Part shown: positions 44,314 through 52,443 of the stretch, one piece after another | Layout: each line of letters starts with the position of its first letter | How positions within the stretch are numbered: position 1 is the first letter of the stretch | NCBI GenBank assembly: GCA_016234555.1 | Contig: JACRBJ010000060.1 | Location: 107,867 to 171,866 of the forward strand | DNA length: 64,000 nucleotides | Direction of reading: 5' to 3' | From: Chloroflexota bacterium | GTDB lineage: Bacteria > Chloroflexota > Anaerolineae > Anaerolineales > Villigracilaceae | Notes under the pieces: model-generated | Told to the model about the DNA's origin: nothing | Databases searched by the model: none | Seen by the model: only the letters and a program-made list of their open reading frames with translations | Translations under genes and position numbers: made by a program

Positions 44314-44353
44314 TTCCTGATGGATATGATGAGACGTGAAAGGAAATTTACCT

Positions 44354-45295
44354 ATGAAGAAAATCCTGTTTTTCATCTTGATATTGGTTATCGCACCTCT
44401 GGCATGCGACCTTGCGATAACAGTAGCGCCGTCAAACTCAACCTCAGCCACTACGCCCATCCCGGTGATCGAAACTTCCATCAAGACACACATCCCAGAA
44501 TCCGTCACCTCCACGCCTGAGGTCTTTATCTCTCTGACTCAGGCCATTCCCAACACAACAGTCACACCGCTGCCGCCATCCAACACAGACACGGCGGTGA
44601 CATTCAGCCCTCTGAGTCTGATCTTGCCGCGAGAAGTCGCCAATGGAGCAAGCGGCATCGATCTTCCGCGCGTAGATGGTGATGATGCCGCGTGGTGGCA
44701 AAAGACTCCGGGACATCTTCAAGTCATGCTTGATGACTATTACCTCCTGCAAGGAAAATCCAATCAGCCTCGGATTTACGTTTACCCGGCGCAAGCATAC
44801 GCGGAACTGGTCCCCGCTGCATTTGAAAGCCTGCATCGTTTGAACAACATCCTCTACGATCCAAATACGGTCAGTACGGACCAACTTCCGTCCATTCCGT
44901 TCTTCAACGCGCAACAAGTTTTTGCCTCCAACATTCAAATCATCGCGTTTCAAAACGGACGTGGTGTGCGCTTCCTGACCGAATACGCTCAATATCCAGC
45001 TTCAGCGAATAACTCAGATCTGTTGTATCACTTTCAGGGCATAACTGATGATGGGGAATATTACATCATTGCGCTCCTTCCGATCACAGCCCCAATACTG
45101 GCGGAAACCAGCGACGGCGGCGCGCCCCTGCCTGCCAGCGGAAATCCCTACCCATACTTCGCCGACCCCAACGCCGATATGGAGGTGTATTATTCCGCAG
45201 TCACCGCCCTTTTGAACGGAACTTCCCCGGACACTTTCTTCCCAACCATTAGTCAATTGGATGCGTTGATGCAATCCATGCAGATCGAGCAATGA
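44354..45295 (+). CDS. Hypothetical lipoprotein
   Basis: 313 residues from ATG 44354 (AGGAAAT upstream). Lipoprotein signal MKKILFFILILVIAPLACD, then about 60 residues of Thr/Pro-rich linker, then a globular domain with WWQKTPGHLQVMLDDYYLL, RIYVYPAQAYAEL, ASNIQIIAFQNGRGVRFLTE, LYHFQGITDDGEYYIIALLP and PNADMEVYYSAVTALLNG. This domain is seen in Chloroflexota lipoproteins but has no function known to me. A terminator of the repeated ACTCCCCC type follows. Confidence 0.76.
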   Translation: MKKILFFILILVIAPLACDLAITVAPSNSTSATTPIPVIETSIKTHIPESVTSTPEVFISLTQAIPNTTVTPLPPSNTDTAVTFSPLSLILPREVANGASGIDLPRVDGDDAAWWQKTPGHLQVMLDDYYLLQGKSNQPRIYVYPAQAYAELVPAAFESLHRLNNILYDPNTVSTDQLPSIPFFNAQQVFASNIQIIAFQNGRGVRFLTEYAQYPASANNSDLLYHFQGITDDGEYYIIALLPITAPILAETSDGGAPLPASGNPYPYFADPNADMEVYYSAVTALLNGTSPDTFFPTISQLDALMQSMQIEQ

Positions 45296-45296
45296 G

Positions 45297-45347
45297 CCCT
45301 GTCCGGTTGACCAGTGCCAGACTCCCCCCATGACGGGGGAGTCTTTG
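45297..45347 (+). terminator. ACTCCCCC/GGGGGAGT terminator, copy 2
   Basis: GACTCCCCC-catga-CGGGGGAGTC then TTT; preceded by a TTGACCAGTGCCA segment related to TGACCAGCC at copies 3 and 4. Confidence 0.85.
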
Positions 45348-45457
45348 GTTTTGACGGTTTATCATGCGGAAAAATATAGAAGAAGTAACCGTGTGAATAA
45401 GGCAGGCACAGCGTGAGAAGACCCATTCAAACACTTATCCAAAAGGCAGGACGCATC

Positions 45458-46552
45458 ATGTTGACGATCATTTCTATCCTTCTGGCAATCCTTTTAATTT
45501 TGACCGGCGCACTGCTGGCGCTTAGTCCTGGCAAGCCGGAGCCTTTCCGTGATGAAAATGGCAATCCGCTGGCTGGCAGCATCTCGGAAAAAATTCACAT
45601 GGAAATCAACGGCGTGGAACAGGGGATGTTTATCAAGAGCAAAAACTCAAACAATCCCGTACTGCTCTTTGTGCATGGCGGACCCGGTATGCCGGAATAC
45701 TGGCTGACCCAACGTTATCCAACCGGACTTGAAGATCACTTCACCGTCGTCTGGTGGGAACAGCGTGGCGCGGGACTCTCCTACAGTCCCGATATTTCAG
45801 CGGAGACAATGACCGCAGAGCAGTTCATCTCCGATACCATCGAAGTAACCAAATACCTGCGCCAACGCTTCGGGCAGGAAAAGATATACCTGATGGGACA
45901 TTCGTGGGGCAGTTACATCGGCATTCAGGCGGCTGCACGGGAACCGGAGTTGTTCCACGCCTACATCGGCGTCGGGCAGATCTCACATCAGATCCAATCA
46001 GAACAGCTTGCCCATGAATATGCGCTCGAATACTATAAGCAAAACGGCGATTCCAATATGGTCGAAAAACTCGAAGCAGCGCCGCCTACAATGACCGTTC
46101 CGCTGCCAGCAAACTATGATGCCCTGCGCGACGCGTACATGCACGGCGCCGGCATTGGCACAACTCGCAATATGAAATCAGTTGTCACTGGCATCTTCCT
46201 GCCATCGTGGCAATTCCGCGAATACACATTGGTGGAAAAGGTGAACCTGTGGCGTGGCAAGTTCTACTCCCGCTCCGACAGTTTCAGCCTGTGGAACAAA
46301 ATGCAGGTTACAGATCTGACCCGGCAGGTGACAGAGTTCGAAATCCCCGTCTATTTTCTCCACGGCAAGTATGATTACACCTGCGCCTATCCTTTGGCAA
46401 AGGGTTACTTCAAAAAACTCGACGCACCGGTGAAAGGTTTTTATACACTTGAAGAATCCGCCCACAGCCCGATGTTTGAGGAGCCTGAAAAGGTGCGCCA
46501 GATTTTACTTGAAGATGTGCTGACAGGGACAAACGACCTCGCAGACAGATAA
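45458..46552 (+). CDS. Alpha/beta hydrolase, membrane-anchored, proline-iminopeptidase-like
   Basis: 364 residues from ATG 45458 (GGCAGGA upstream; a GTG at 45413 is the alternative). An N-terminal helix (MLTIISILLAILLILTGALL) anchors the protein. Oxyanion loop LLFVHGGPGMPEYW, then VVWWEQRGAGLSY, nucleophile elbow YLMGHSWGSYIGIQA (Ser in GHSWG), acid in LHGKYDYTCAYP and final histidine in LEESAHSPMFEEP. This is the proline iminopeptidase/epoxide-hydrolase-like arrangement. It is a paralogue of the gene at 47,643: both start their mature part with DENG(N/K)P...GSI. Confidence 0.88.
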   Translation: MLTIISILLAILLILTGALLALSPGKPEPFRDENGNPLAGSISEKIHMEINGVEQGMFIKSKNSNNPVLLFVHGGPGMPEYWLTQRYPTGLEDHFTVVWWEQRGAGLSYSPDISAETMTAEQFISDTIEVTKYLRQRFGQEKIYLMGHSWGSYIGIQAAAREPELFHAYIGVGQISHQIQSEQLAHEYALEYYKQNGDSNMVEKLEAAPPTMTVPLPANYDALRDAYMHGAGIGTTRNMKSVVTGIFLPSWQFREYTLVEKVNLWRGKFYSRSDSFSLWNKMQVTDLTRQVTEFEIPVYFLHGKYDYTCAYPLAKGYFKKLDAPVKGFYTLEESAHSPMFEEPEKVRQILLEDVLTGTNDLADR

Positions 46553-46565
46553 TAGGCAAATGCCA

Positions 46566-46616
46566 ACCTATCCACATGACCAGCCCCAAACTCCCCCCTC
46601 GGCGGGGGAGTTTTTG
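46566..46616 (+). terminator. ACTCCCCC/GGGGGAGT terminator, copy 3
   Basis: AACTCCCCC-ctcgg-CGGGGGAGTT followed by T-run, preceded by CTATCCACATGACCAGCC, almost identical to the sequence before copy 4. Confidence 0.87.
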
Positions 46617-46788
46617 TTTGAATAAAACTATCATATGGAAGAAAGGACAGAAAATTCCAGTTGCCAATTCCGCATCGGGTGCGTCATGACGAACATTGGT
46701 TACGCTGGCAACGGAGATCTTCCCTATTGAGATTGGAAATAATCTCTGCTCAAGGCAGGCAATCTGGATTTATACAGGAGTCTTATCA

Positions 46789-47625
46789 ATGGAAGCGACA
46801 ATGCAACAAACACAAAAAACAGAAACACAGCGTCCCTTCTCGCTGACACTTTACCTGCTCATCGTCTTCGGGCTGTCCTGGCCCTTTCAACTCGTGTTTG
46901 CACTATCCGATGAAACACTAAACCTGGGCTACCTCAATTTGATTTCGATGGTGATGGTGACCGTCGGCACGTTCATTGCAGGGCGTTATGTCTTCCGTGA
47001 CGGATTCAAACACGCGGGCTGGCGTTGGGGAAAGCCGTCTCAATACTTGTGGACTTTTGGGTTGGCGTTGTTCATCTTTGCCGTTCCGTCCCTGTTTGAA
47101 AACCTGCTCGGTTTGCACGCTCTTCCCAGCGGGATTTCAGCAGGAACCATCTTGGCAAGTTTCGCCGCCAGTTTTCTGCTGACTCTCATCCCCGGCTTCG
47201 GCGAGGAATTCGGCTGGCGCGGTTATATGTTGCGGCACCTCGTCAAACAATATTCCACACGAAAGGCAATCCTCGTCCATGCCTTCATCTGGTGGGCATG
47301 GCATCTCCCGGTGATATTCACCATTGGTATCCGCGAGGGAGTTGGCGCGGGCACCGGCGAGTCCATCCTTTTGATTACCCTCATCACGCTCATCCCGTCC
47401 ATGATGAATGCCGTCATCTTTGCCTACGTCTGGACGGCGACAAAAAGCCTGGCAGTTGCCAGCGTCTATCATTCCGCCTACGACGAAGTGCGGGACGGTA
47501 TCGAGAAGACCGTCGGGTTCGGTCCGCTGATCAGCATTTGGGAAATGCTTGTGACCACACTCCTTGGCGTCTTCCTCCTGTGGAAGGGGAACTGGAAGCC
47601 GCTGGCCGACGAAAAGAACAAGTGA
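46789..47625 (+). CDS. CPBP-family intramembrane metalloprotease
   Basis: 278 residues from ATG 46789 (CAGGAG upstream; ATG 46801 also possible). About eight hydrophobic segments. The CPBP/Abi motifs are intact: FGEEFGWRGYML (EExxxR), FIWWAWHLPVIF (second motif with histidine) and SVYHSAYDEV (third histidine). Family members cleave proteins within the membrane or act in bacteriocin immunity and prenyl-protein processing in eukaryotes. It sits between two paralogous alpha/beta hydrolases and ends 17 nt before the second, so the two are probably co-transcribed. Confidence 0.9.
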   Translation: MEATMQQTQKTETQRPFSLTLYLLIVFGLSWPFQLVFALSDETLNLGYLNLISMVMVTVGTFIAGRYVFRDGFKHAGWRWGKPSQYLWTFGLALFIFAVPSLFENLLGLHALPSGISAGTILASFAASFLLTLIPGFGEEFGWRGYMLRHLVKQYSTRKAILVHAFIWWAWHLPVIFTIGIREGVGAGTGESILLITLITLIPSMMNAVIFAYVWTATKSLAVASVYHSAYDEVRDGIEKTVGFGPLISIWEMLVTTLLGVFLLWKGNWKPLADEKNK

Positions 47626-47642
47626 ATTTTTTGGAGAATAAT

Positions 47643-48899
47643 ATGAACACGAGAAATAAAACAAATTTTGCGCGCGCATCTGCACGGATACTGGCTTTTA
47701 TCCTTGCCCTTGTACTGGCTCTGCCCGTCATCCTGTCGCCGTTGACCACCTCCACCCCAGCCTGGGCGTGGATTTCGCTCTTCGTCGCGGATATCGCCCT
47801 GATTGTTCTACTATTGTTCCGAATGAAGCCGTCGTTACTTGGAATTTCGCTGGGACTGGCAGGCATTATCCTCGTCAGCGTTGTCGCGGTCGTCGCCTCG
47901 CAAATCTTTGCCGCCACTCCACCCATCACCGATGAAAACGGGAAGCCTGTCCCCGGCTCGATTGCCTCGCTGGAAAAAATCACCCTGAACGGGACCGAAC
48001 AGTGGATTTCCATCCGCGGACAGGATACGACCAAGCCGATTCTGCTCCACCTCGGCATGGGCGGACCCGGCGGGGGCGGATTCGCCACCCGAAGCCTGTT
48101 CACCCAATTGGAGAAGGACTTCGTCGTCGTCAGTTGGGATGAACCCGGCACGGGCAAATCCTACAACGCCATGCCGATTTCCGAACTAACCACGCGTCGT
48201 TTTGTGGACGACGCCCACGAACTCACGCTCTATTTGCGCGAACGCTTTCAGCAGGAAAAAATCTACGCCTACGGTGTCTCGTGGACGAGCATCCTCGGCA
48301 TCTGGCTGGTGCAGGAATATCCCGACTTGTACTACGCCTACATCGGCAACGGGCAGATGGTCAACACCACCCAGAACGACGTGATGGGATACGAACTGGC
48401 GCTCGATTATCTGTCAGAAAAGGGTGACGCCAAAATGCTGGAAACCCTGCACCGCAACGGACCTCCGCCCTACAAAGGCGATGATATGCTCGGCAAGTAC
48501 GTCGCCTATCTGGATGTCCTCAACGACTATATGAATTCCCCGCGTTACACAGTGATCGTACCAATCATTCCATTTGTCGCTCCGGAATATGGCTATGTGG
48601 ATAAGATCAACCACACACGCGGACTCGTGGCTTCCTTCCCCGTCGTCTATCCCCAATTGGAGAACCTCGACTTCAAAACGCAGGCGGCAAAGCTGGATGT
48701 GCCTGTCTATATCTTCGCCGGGCGTGACGATGTGAACGCAATGTCATCGCTGGTCGAGGAATATTTCAATCTCCTCGAAGCCCCCCGCAAGGAACTCATC
48801 TGGCTCCAGGGCGGTCACGGACTCGACGGCGGCAATATCCATCAATTTGTGGATGTAATGGTCAACCAGGTGCTTGCAGAAACTTACCCTAAAAAATAG
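47643..48899 (+). CDS. Alpha/beta hydrolase with several N-terminal membrane helices
   Basis: 418 residues. The first 100 residues contain three hydrophobic stretches (ILAFILALVLALPVILSPL, AWISLFVADIALIVLLLF, SLGLAGIILVSVVAVVASQ). The hydrolase part follows: LLHLGMGGPGGGG, VVSWDEPGTGKSY, AYGVSWTSILGIW at the nucleophile elbow, IFAGRDDVNAM for the acid and WLQGGHGLDGGN for the histidine. The elbow is GVSWT instead of GxSxG, so catalysis may be altered though the serine remains. It is a paralogue of the hydrolase at 45,458, and both are followed by the same terminator. Confidence 0.85.
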   Translation: MNTRNKTNFARASARILAFILALVLALPVILSPLTTSTPAWAWISLFVADIALIVLLLFRMKPSLLGISLGLAGIILVSVVAVVASQIFAATPPITDENGKPVPGSIASLEKITLNGTEQWISIRGQDTTKPILLHLGMGGPGGGGFATRSLFTQLEKDFVVVSWDEPGTGKSYNAMPISELTTRRFVDDAHELTLYLRERFQQEKIYAYGVSWTSILGIWLVQEYPDLYYAYIGNGQMVNTTQNDVMGYELALDYLSEKGDAKMLETLHRNGPPPYKGDDMLGKYVAYLDVLNDYMNSPRYTVIVPIIPFVAPEYGYVDKINHTRGLVASFPVVYPQLENLDFKTQAAKLDVPVYIFAGRDDVNAMSSLVEEYFNLLEAPRKELIWLQGGHGLDGGNIHQFVDVMVNQVLAETYPKK

Positions 48900-48927
48900 C
48901 GGCGTTTTACCTTCGAACAAGCTCAAA

Positions 48928-48978
48928 CCCTATCCACCTGACCAGCCTCAAACTCCCCCAGAGACGGGGGAGTCTTTC
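48928..48978 (+). terminator. ACTCCCCC/GGGGGAGT terminator, copy 4
   Basis: AACTCCCCC-agaga-CGGGGGAGTC then TTTCTTT, preceded by CTATCCACCTGACCAGCC. Confidence 0.87.
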
Positions 48979-49027
48979 TTTGCCAGGCCATATACTTTGG
49001 ACAGTGATTTCTCTTCTCCTCCTTGAC

Positions 49028-49064
49028 GCCGGGGACTGGCAATGGCAAGCCAGTCTCCGGCAAG
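49028..49064. repeat. Intergenic inverted repeat upstream of the nitrilase gene
   Basis: Arms GCCGGGGACTGGC and GCCAGTCTCCGGC (one mismatch) around a short centre. Confidence 0.6.
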
Positions 49065-49111
49065 AACTTATTCTTCATTTCTGAAATACCCACTGAAGAA
49101 AGGACATCCCC

Positions 49112-50062
49112 ATGAAACAACTTACCCTCGCTGCCGCACAGATCACCTGCCAGGATGGCAACATTTCCGAAAACCTCGCCCGCGCCACTGCAATGGCAAA
49201 ACAGGCGCAGGAGCAGGGCGTTCAGTTGATTCTGTTTCCCGAATTCATGCCACAGGGCTATCGTTTGACTCCCGACTTGTGGGATGCGGGTGAACCTTTC
49301 GACGGTCCGACCACACGCTGGTTGAGTGAAACAGCCCGAACGCTTGGCATTTATGTCGGGACAAGTTTTCTCGAAGCCAGCGGCGGACATTTCTTCAACA
49401 CCTTTGCTCTGGCTGACACCTCCGGGAAAATCGCAGGCGCGGTCTGCAAGCGCAACCCTTCCATGTGGGAAGCGTATTTCTTCAAAGGAAAACACGGCGC
49501 GCAATACATCGACACCGACCTCGGACGTATCGGCGTGGGAATCTGCTTCGACAGCCACACCTATGAAGTCGCCAGCGCCATCTTCGAAAGCAATATTGAC
49601 CTGATGCTCATGCCACACTCCTACTGCACGCCCACCCAGCCAACCAGGATGACCTCGCAGGAAGACATCGACCGTCTCAACAACCTGCCAGTCCGTGTGG
49701 CAGGCATGTACAACGAATGGTTCGGCGTGCCGGTGGTCATGTGCAACAAGAGCGGCGCGTGGGACTCACCCGTCCCGAATACAATCCTCGGCGTCCCCAA
49801 GGATTTCCGGTTCTCGGGTCATTCGATCATTCTTGATTTTGACCAAACCGTTCGCGGAAAATTGGGCGACGAGGAAGCCGTGTTGATCGGCACAGTCACG
49901 CTCAATCCTGAATCGAAGCGGCGAACCACTCCAGCGAAATACAGCCGTTACATTTACCCCGGTCAACCCGGCAGGGAGATCATCCGCTTGATGGAGTGGC
50001 AGGGCAGTCTCCGCTATACTTTTAATGGATTGCGCCGTGCCAGGGCGGCACGTCTGGCATAA
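49112..50062 (+). CDS. Carbon-nitrogen hydrolase (nitrilase superfamily)
   Basis: 316 residues. The Glu-Lys-Cys catalytic set is visible: E in QLILFPEFMPQGY, K in AVCKRNPSMWEAYFFKGK and C in RIGVGICFDSHTYE. Family members hydrolyse amides, carbamoyl compounds or nitriles in the cytoplasm; the exact substrate cannot be assigned. GAAAGGA lies before the ATG. It heads a tightly packed run: a 106-residue protein 62 nt later, then a selenoprotein overlapping that gene, then a membrane protein. Confidence 0.88.
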   Translation: MKQLTLAAAQITCQDGNISENLARATAMAKQAQEQGVQLILFPEFMPQGYRLTPDLWDAGEPFDGPTTRWLSETARTLGIYVGTSFLEASGGHFFNTFALADTSGKIAGAVCKRNPSMWEAYFFKGKHGAQYIDTDLGRIGVGICFDSHTYEVASAIFESNIDLMLMPHSYCTPTQPTRMTSQEDIDRLNNLPVRVAGMYNEWFGVPVVMCNKSGAWDSPVPNTILGVPKDFRFSGHSIILDFDQTVRGKLGDEEAVLIGTVTLNPESKRRTTPAKYSRYIYPGQPGREIIRLMEWQGSLRYTFNGLRRARAARLA

Positions 50063-50124
50063 AAAATAAACCATGCCAGCGACCGACGCCCTCAGTATCT
50101 CAAAGTACGAATTGGATTAGCAAC

Positions 50125-50445
50125 ATGAAAATCCTTGCATTTGAATACAGGCTTCCCGGTGTAACCGCCGAAAATTTCAGCGAATACGCCAATGCGGAGA
50201 CCCTCCGCATTTGGGAACTTCACCAACAGGGGATCATCCGCGAACTTCACTTCCGCGCAGACCGCAATGAGGTGGTCCTGGAGTTGGAATGCGAGAATGT
50301 GGAATCAGCACGCCAGGCATTGAAGACTCTGCCGTCAGGCAAGGAAGGATTGATCTACTTCGAGTTGATCCCATTACGGAAGTACACCGGTTTCGAGCGA
50401 TTATTTCAATTGGAAAAAGTGAAAAATCATGACCAAAACAGTTGA
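50125..50445 (+). CDS. Small YCII/muconolactone-isomerase-like protein
   Basis: 106 residues with a ferredoxin-like pattern: MKILAFEYRLPGVTAENFSE, NAETLRIWELHQQGIIREL, HFRADRNEVVLELECENVESA, and RQALKTLPSGKEGLIYFELI. This alternation resembles YCII and muconolactone delta-isomerase-type stand-alone domains; the role is unknown. Its last 17 nt overlap the start of the selenoprotein gene, so translation of the two should be coupled. Confidence 0.75.
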   Translation: MKILAFEYRLPGVTAENFSEYANAETLRIWELHQQGIIRELHFRADRNEVVLELECENVESARQALKTLPSGKEGLIYFELIPLRKYTGFERLFQLEKVKNHDQNS

Positions 50446-51310
50446 CTCCTTCCGCTTCATCAGCGGCATCACCAAACGCATGATCAAAAACTGGATCGGC
50501 ATGGAAAAGCCGCGTCCCATCCCGTGGACACCGCTCTCAAAGCCGCTCTCCGAGTGCAGGGTGTCTTTGCTCAGTTCGGCGGGGATTGCGCTCAAGGATG
50601 ACCAGCCTTTCGACCAGGAAGGCGAGCGCAAAAATCCCTGGTGGGGCGACCCAACCTGTCGCATTCTCCCAAAGACCGCCACGGAAAAAGACGTTCGGCT
50701 CTATCACTTGCACATCGACCCATCCCATGCCAAGCAGGACTTAAACTGCCTGTTCCCACTGCAAAGATTACAGGAAATGGAGGCGAGCAAACGCATCGGG
50801 TTCATAAGCGAAAGACATTATTCAATCATGGGCTACATCCTCAAACCCGAAAGACTCCTGCAAGAAACCGTCCCGGCAATAATTCGTAACTTGAAGGAGG
50901 ATATGGCAGATGTGGTGGTGCTGGTCCCTGCCTGACCGATCTGTTGCTGGTCCGTTGGACTGGTACAACGTGAACTTGAAGCGGCAGGCTTTTCCACCAT
51001 CTGCCTGACTCCCGTGCCTGACCTGACTGCCTCTGTAAGCGTACCGCGCATTGCCGCCATCGAGTATCCACTGGGACGGACGCTTGGTCAACCCGGCGAC
51101 AGTGCCGGTCAAACCGCCGTCCTCGAAGCCACGTTACAGGCTCTGGAAAAAATCCAAACACCGGGCGAAATCGTACACTTGCCATTTGAATGGACTGAAT
51201 CGCCGAAGGAAGTCCACAACAAACCGCACGTTGATCCGCCCATTGGACGTTATCTTGTTAGAAACCCCTGGTTCCTCCCCAAACTCCTCTCGCGGGATGT
51301 ACCTGAGTAA
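50429..51310 (+). CDS. GrdB/PrdB-like selenoprotein (glycine/betaine/proline reductase B family), UGA = Sec
   Basis: 293 residues if the in-frame TGA at 50933-50935 is read as selenocysteine (position 169). The frame is unbroken on both sides. Before it come WTPLSKPLSECRVSLLSSAG, GDPTCRILPKT, YHLHIDPSHAKQDLNCLFPL and ADVVVLVPA; after it PICCWSVGLVQRELEAAGFS and IEYPLGRTLGQPGD. The U-P-I-C-C motif matches family members with U-P-V-C-H, where the U (or Cys) is the redox residue. A SECIS-like hairpin follows the UGA. The family reduces small molecules through a selenol-disulphide; the substrate is unknown. Without Sec insertion the product would stop at 168 residues. Confidence 0.88.
50936..50969 (+). 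promoter_or_regulatory. SECIS-like hairpin just after the UGA codon
   Basis: Stem CTGGTCC/GGACTGG (7 bp with two G-T pairs) around a GTT loop, extended after a 2-nt TA bulge by GTTG/CAAC. The loop begins with G 18 nt after the UGA, within the range of bacterial SECIS elements. Confidence 0.7.
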
Positions 51311-51339
51311 AATACATCAATCTCAAAGGAATATCGATC

Positions 51340-51807
51340 ATGTCTCAAATTTTGTTTTCACTGTCCACCTGGCTTCATGCCCTTGCCACGATTATTATGA
51401 TCGGGCATTACCTTTTGCTCTCTTTGATCCACCTGCCCGTGCTCACAAAGGAAAATGGCGGTGGCGTAATTCTCAGCGCCATCTCAAAGCGCAGCCGCGT
51501 CTGGATGTATGTCTCGCTGGGCATCTTTGCGGTCACCGGCACTCATCTGACCTTTGTTGACTCGAACTATCTTGGTCTTGGAGATTTCGGCAATCTCTGG
51601 AGTATTCTGATGTTGGTCAAGCACCTGCTCATCATGGCGATGATCGCATTGGGCTTCTGGTACAACGCCGTTCTCCGTGTCGGACCCATGATGAGTTCCA
51701 ACAATGGAGCCGAACAAGCCATCGCCCGCTTCGGTTTGTATTCCAAATTAATGGCTGGCTGTGGCGTACTGGTTCTGCTGTTGACGGCGCTCGCGCAATT
51801 CGAGTAA
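51340..51807 (+). CDS. Small integral membrane protein, CopD/DUF-type
   Basis: 155 residues, four hydrophobic spans: WLHALATIIMIGHYLLLSLI, VWMYVSLGIFAVTGTHLTF, LLIMAMIALGFWYNAVL and LMAGCGVLVLLLTALA. Histidines in the first, second and third spans (H in LHALA, IGHYL, GTHL, VKHLL) resemble haem- or copper-binding CopD-like membrane proteins, but the family is not certain. It begins 29 nt after the selenoprotein and probably ends that operon. CAAAGGAATATCGATC provides the ribosome site. Confidence 0.76.
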   Translation: MSQILFSLSTWLHALATIIMIGHYLLLSLIHLPVLTKENGGGVILSAISKRSRVWMYVSLGIFAVTGTHLTFVDSNYLGLGDFGNLWSILMLVKHLLIMAMIALGFWYNAVLRVGPMMSSNNGAEQAIARFGLYSKLMAGCGVLVLLLTALAQFE

Positions 51808-51828
51808 AAATATCTTTAGCACAAGTGT

Positions 51829-51876
51829 GTATGCGGTACGTGCTGTCTCGCGGAAAGAGACAGCACGTACCGCATA
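51829..51876. repeat. Long perfect hairpin
   Basis: 21-bp perfect stem GTATGCGGTACGTGCTGTCTC and its complement around GCGGAAA; no T-run. It lies at the start of a 630-nt non-coding stretch. Confidence 0.82.
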
Positions 51877-52443
51877 CAAGCGGGATAAATGATCCTCCCT
51901 TCGAAATTCGGGGTCAAAAGCGTTTCCGCTCCAACAGCAGTTTCAATTATTTCAGGCACATTTCCAGACTCATGTGGTTGCAATTTTGTTCGGCGGGCAA
52001 TTCATCACACATCTTTTTAGCCGCACTATGTGCGTTTCTGCCTCTGCCCATTGCTGGCCAAAGACATGTCCAGGTTTTTCGGGAAAACACAGATTCAGGA
52101 AATATAAACGGGTGACAAACTCCATGCGGACGGCGCGGATGCTGCCACCGCTTGACACATCCCCCCGCTCCGCCTAAAATTGCGGACATGAAAACCAGAC
52201 CCGACTTCCCAATGGTGATAGATACCATGGTCATGTCCATGCCGCATAGCGTGGAGATGTTTTGCCGCGCCGATTGGAGAGCACGTTAGGTTTGCATACC
52301 TGAAACGAAAACGGGCTGTCCATCACGCGGACAGTCCGTTTTGTTTGTAACACATAAATTGAACCGCCAAGTTCGCGAAGATTCAAAAAGGTTTTTTCTT
52401 TGCGCGCTTTGCTTGCTTAGCGGTAAAAACTACGGAGTTACCC
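51877..52443. other. Intergenic region without a recognisable gene
   Basis: No frame here has both a plausible ribosome site and a recognisable protein. It ends with a hairpin ACGGGCTGTCC / GGACAGTCCGT plus T-rich tail at about 52,311-52,340, then the metG leader. Confidence 0.5.

Noticed and set aside
47292..47642. Extension of the second alpha/beta hydrolase into the CPBP gene
   Set aside because: It overlaps the CPBP coding region in another frame; the hydrolase start at 47643 gives a normal N-terminus.
50841..51185. Open frame on the minus strand opposite the selenoprotein
   Set aside because: It is an antisense shadow; the plus strand carries clear family homology on both sides of the UGA.
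51014..51310. Separate 98-residue gene starting at ATG 51014
   Set aside because: It is in the same frame as the upstream part and has no ribosome site; UGA read-through as Sec explains both parts.
52188..52289. 33-codon plus-strand frame upstream of metG
   Set aside because: No ribosome site and no recognisable sequence; methionine-rich by chance.
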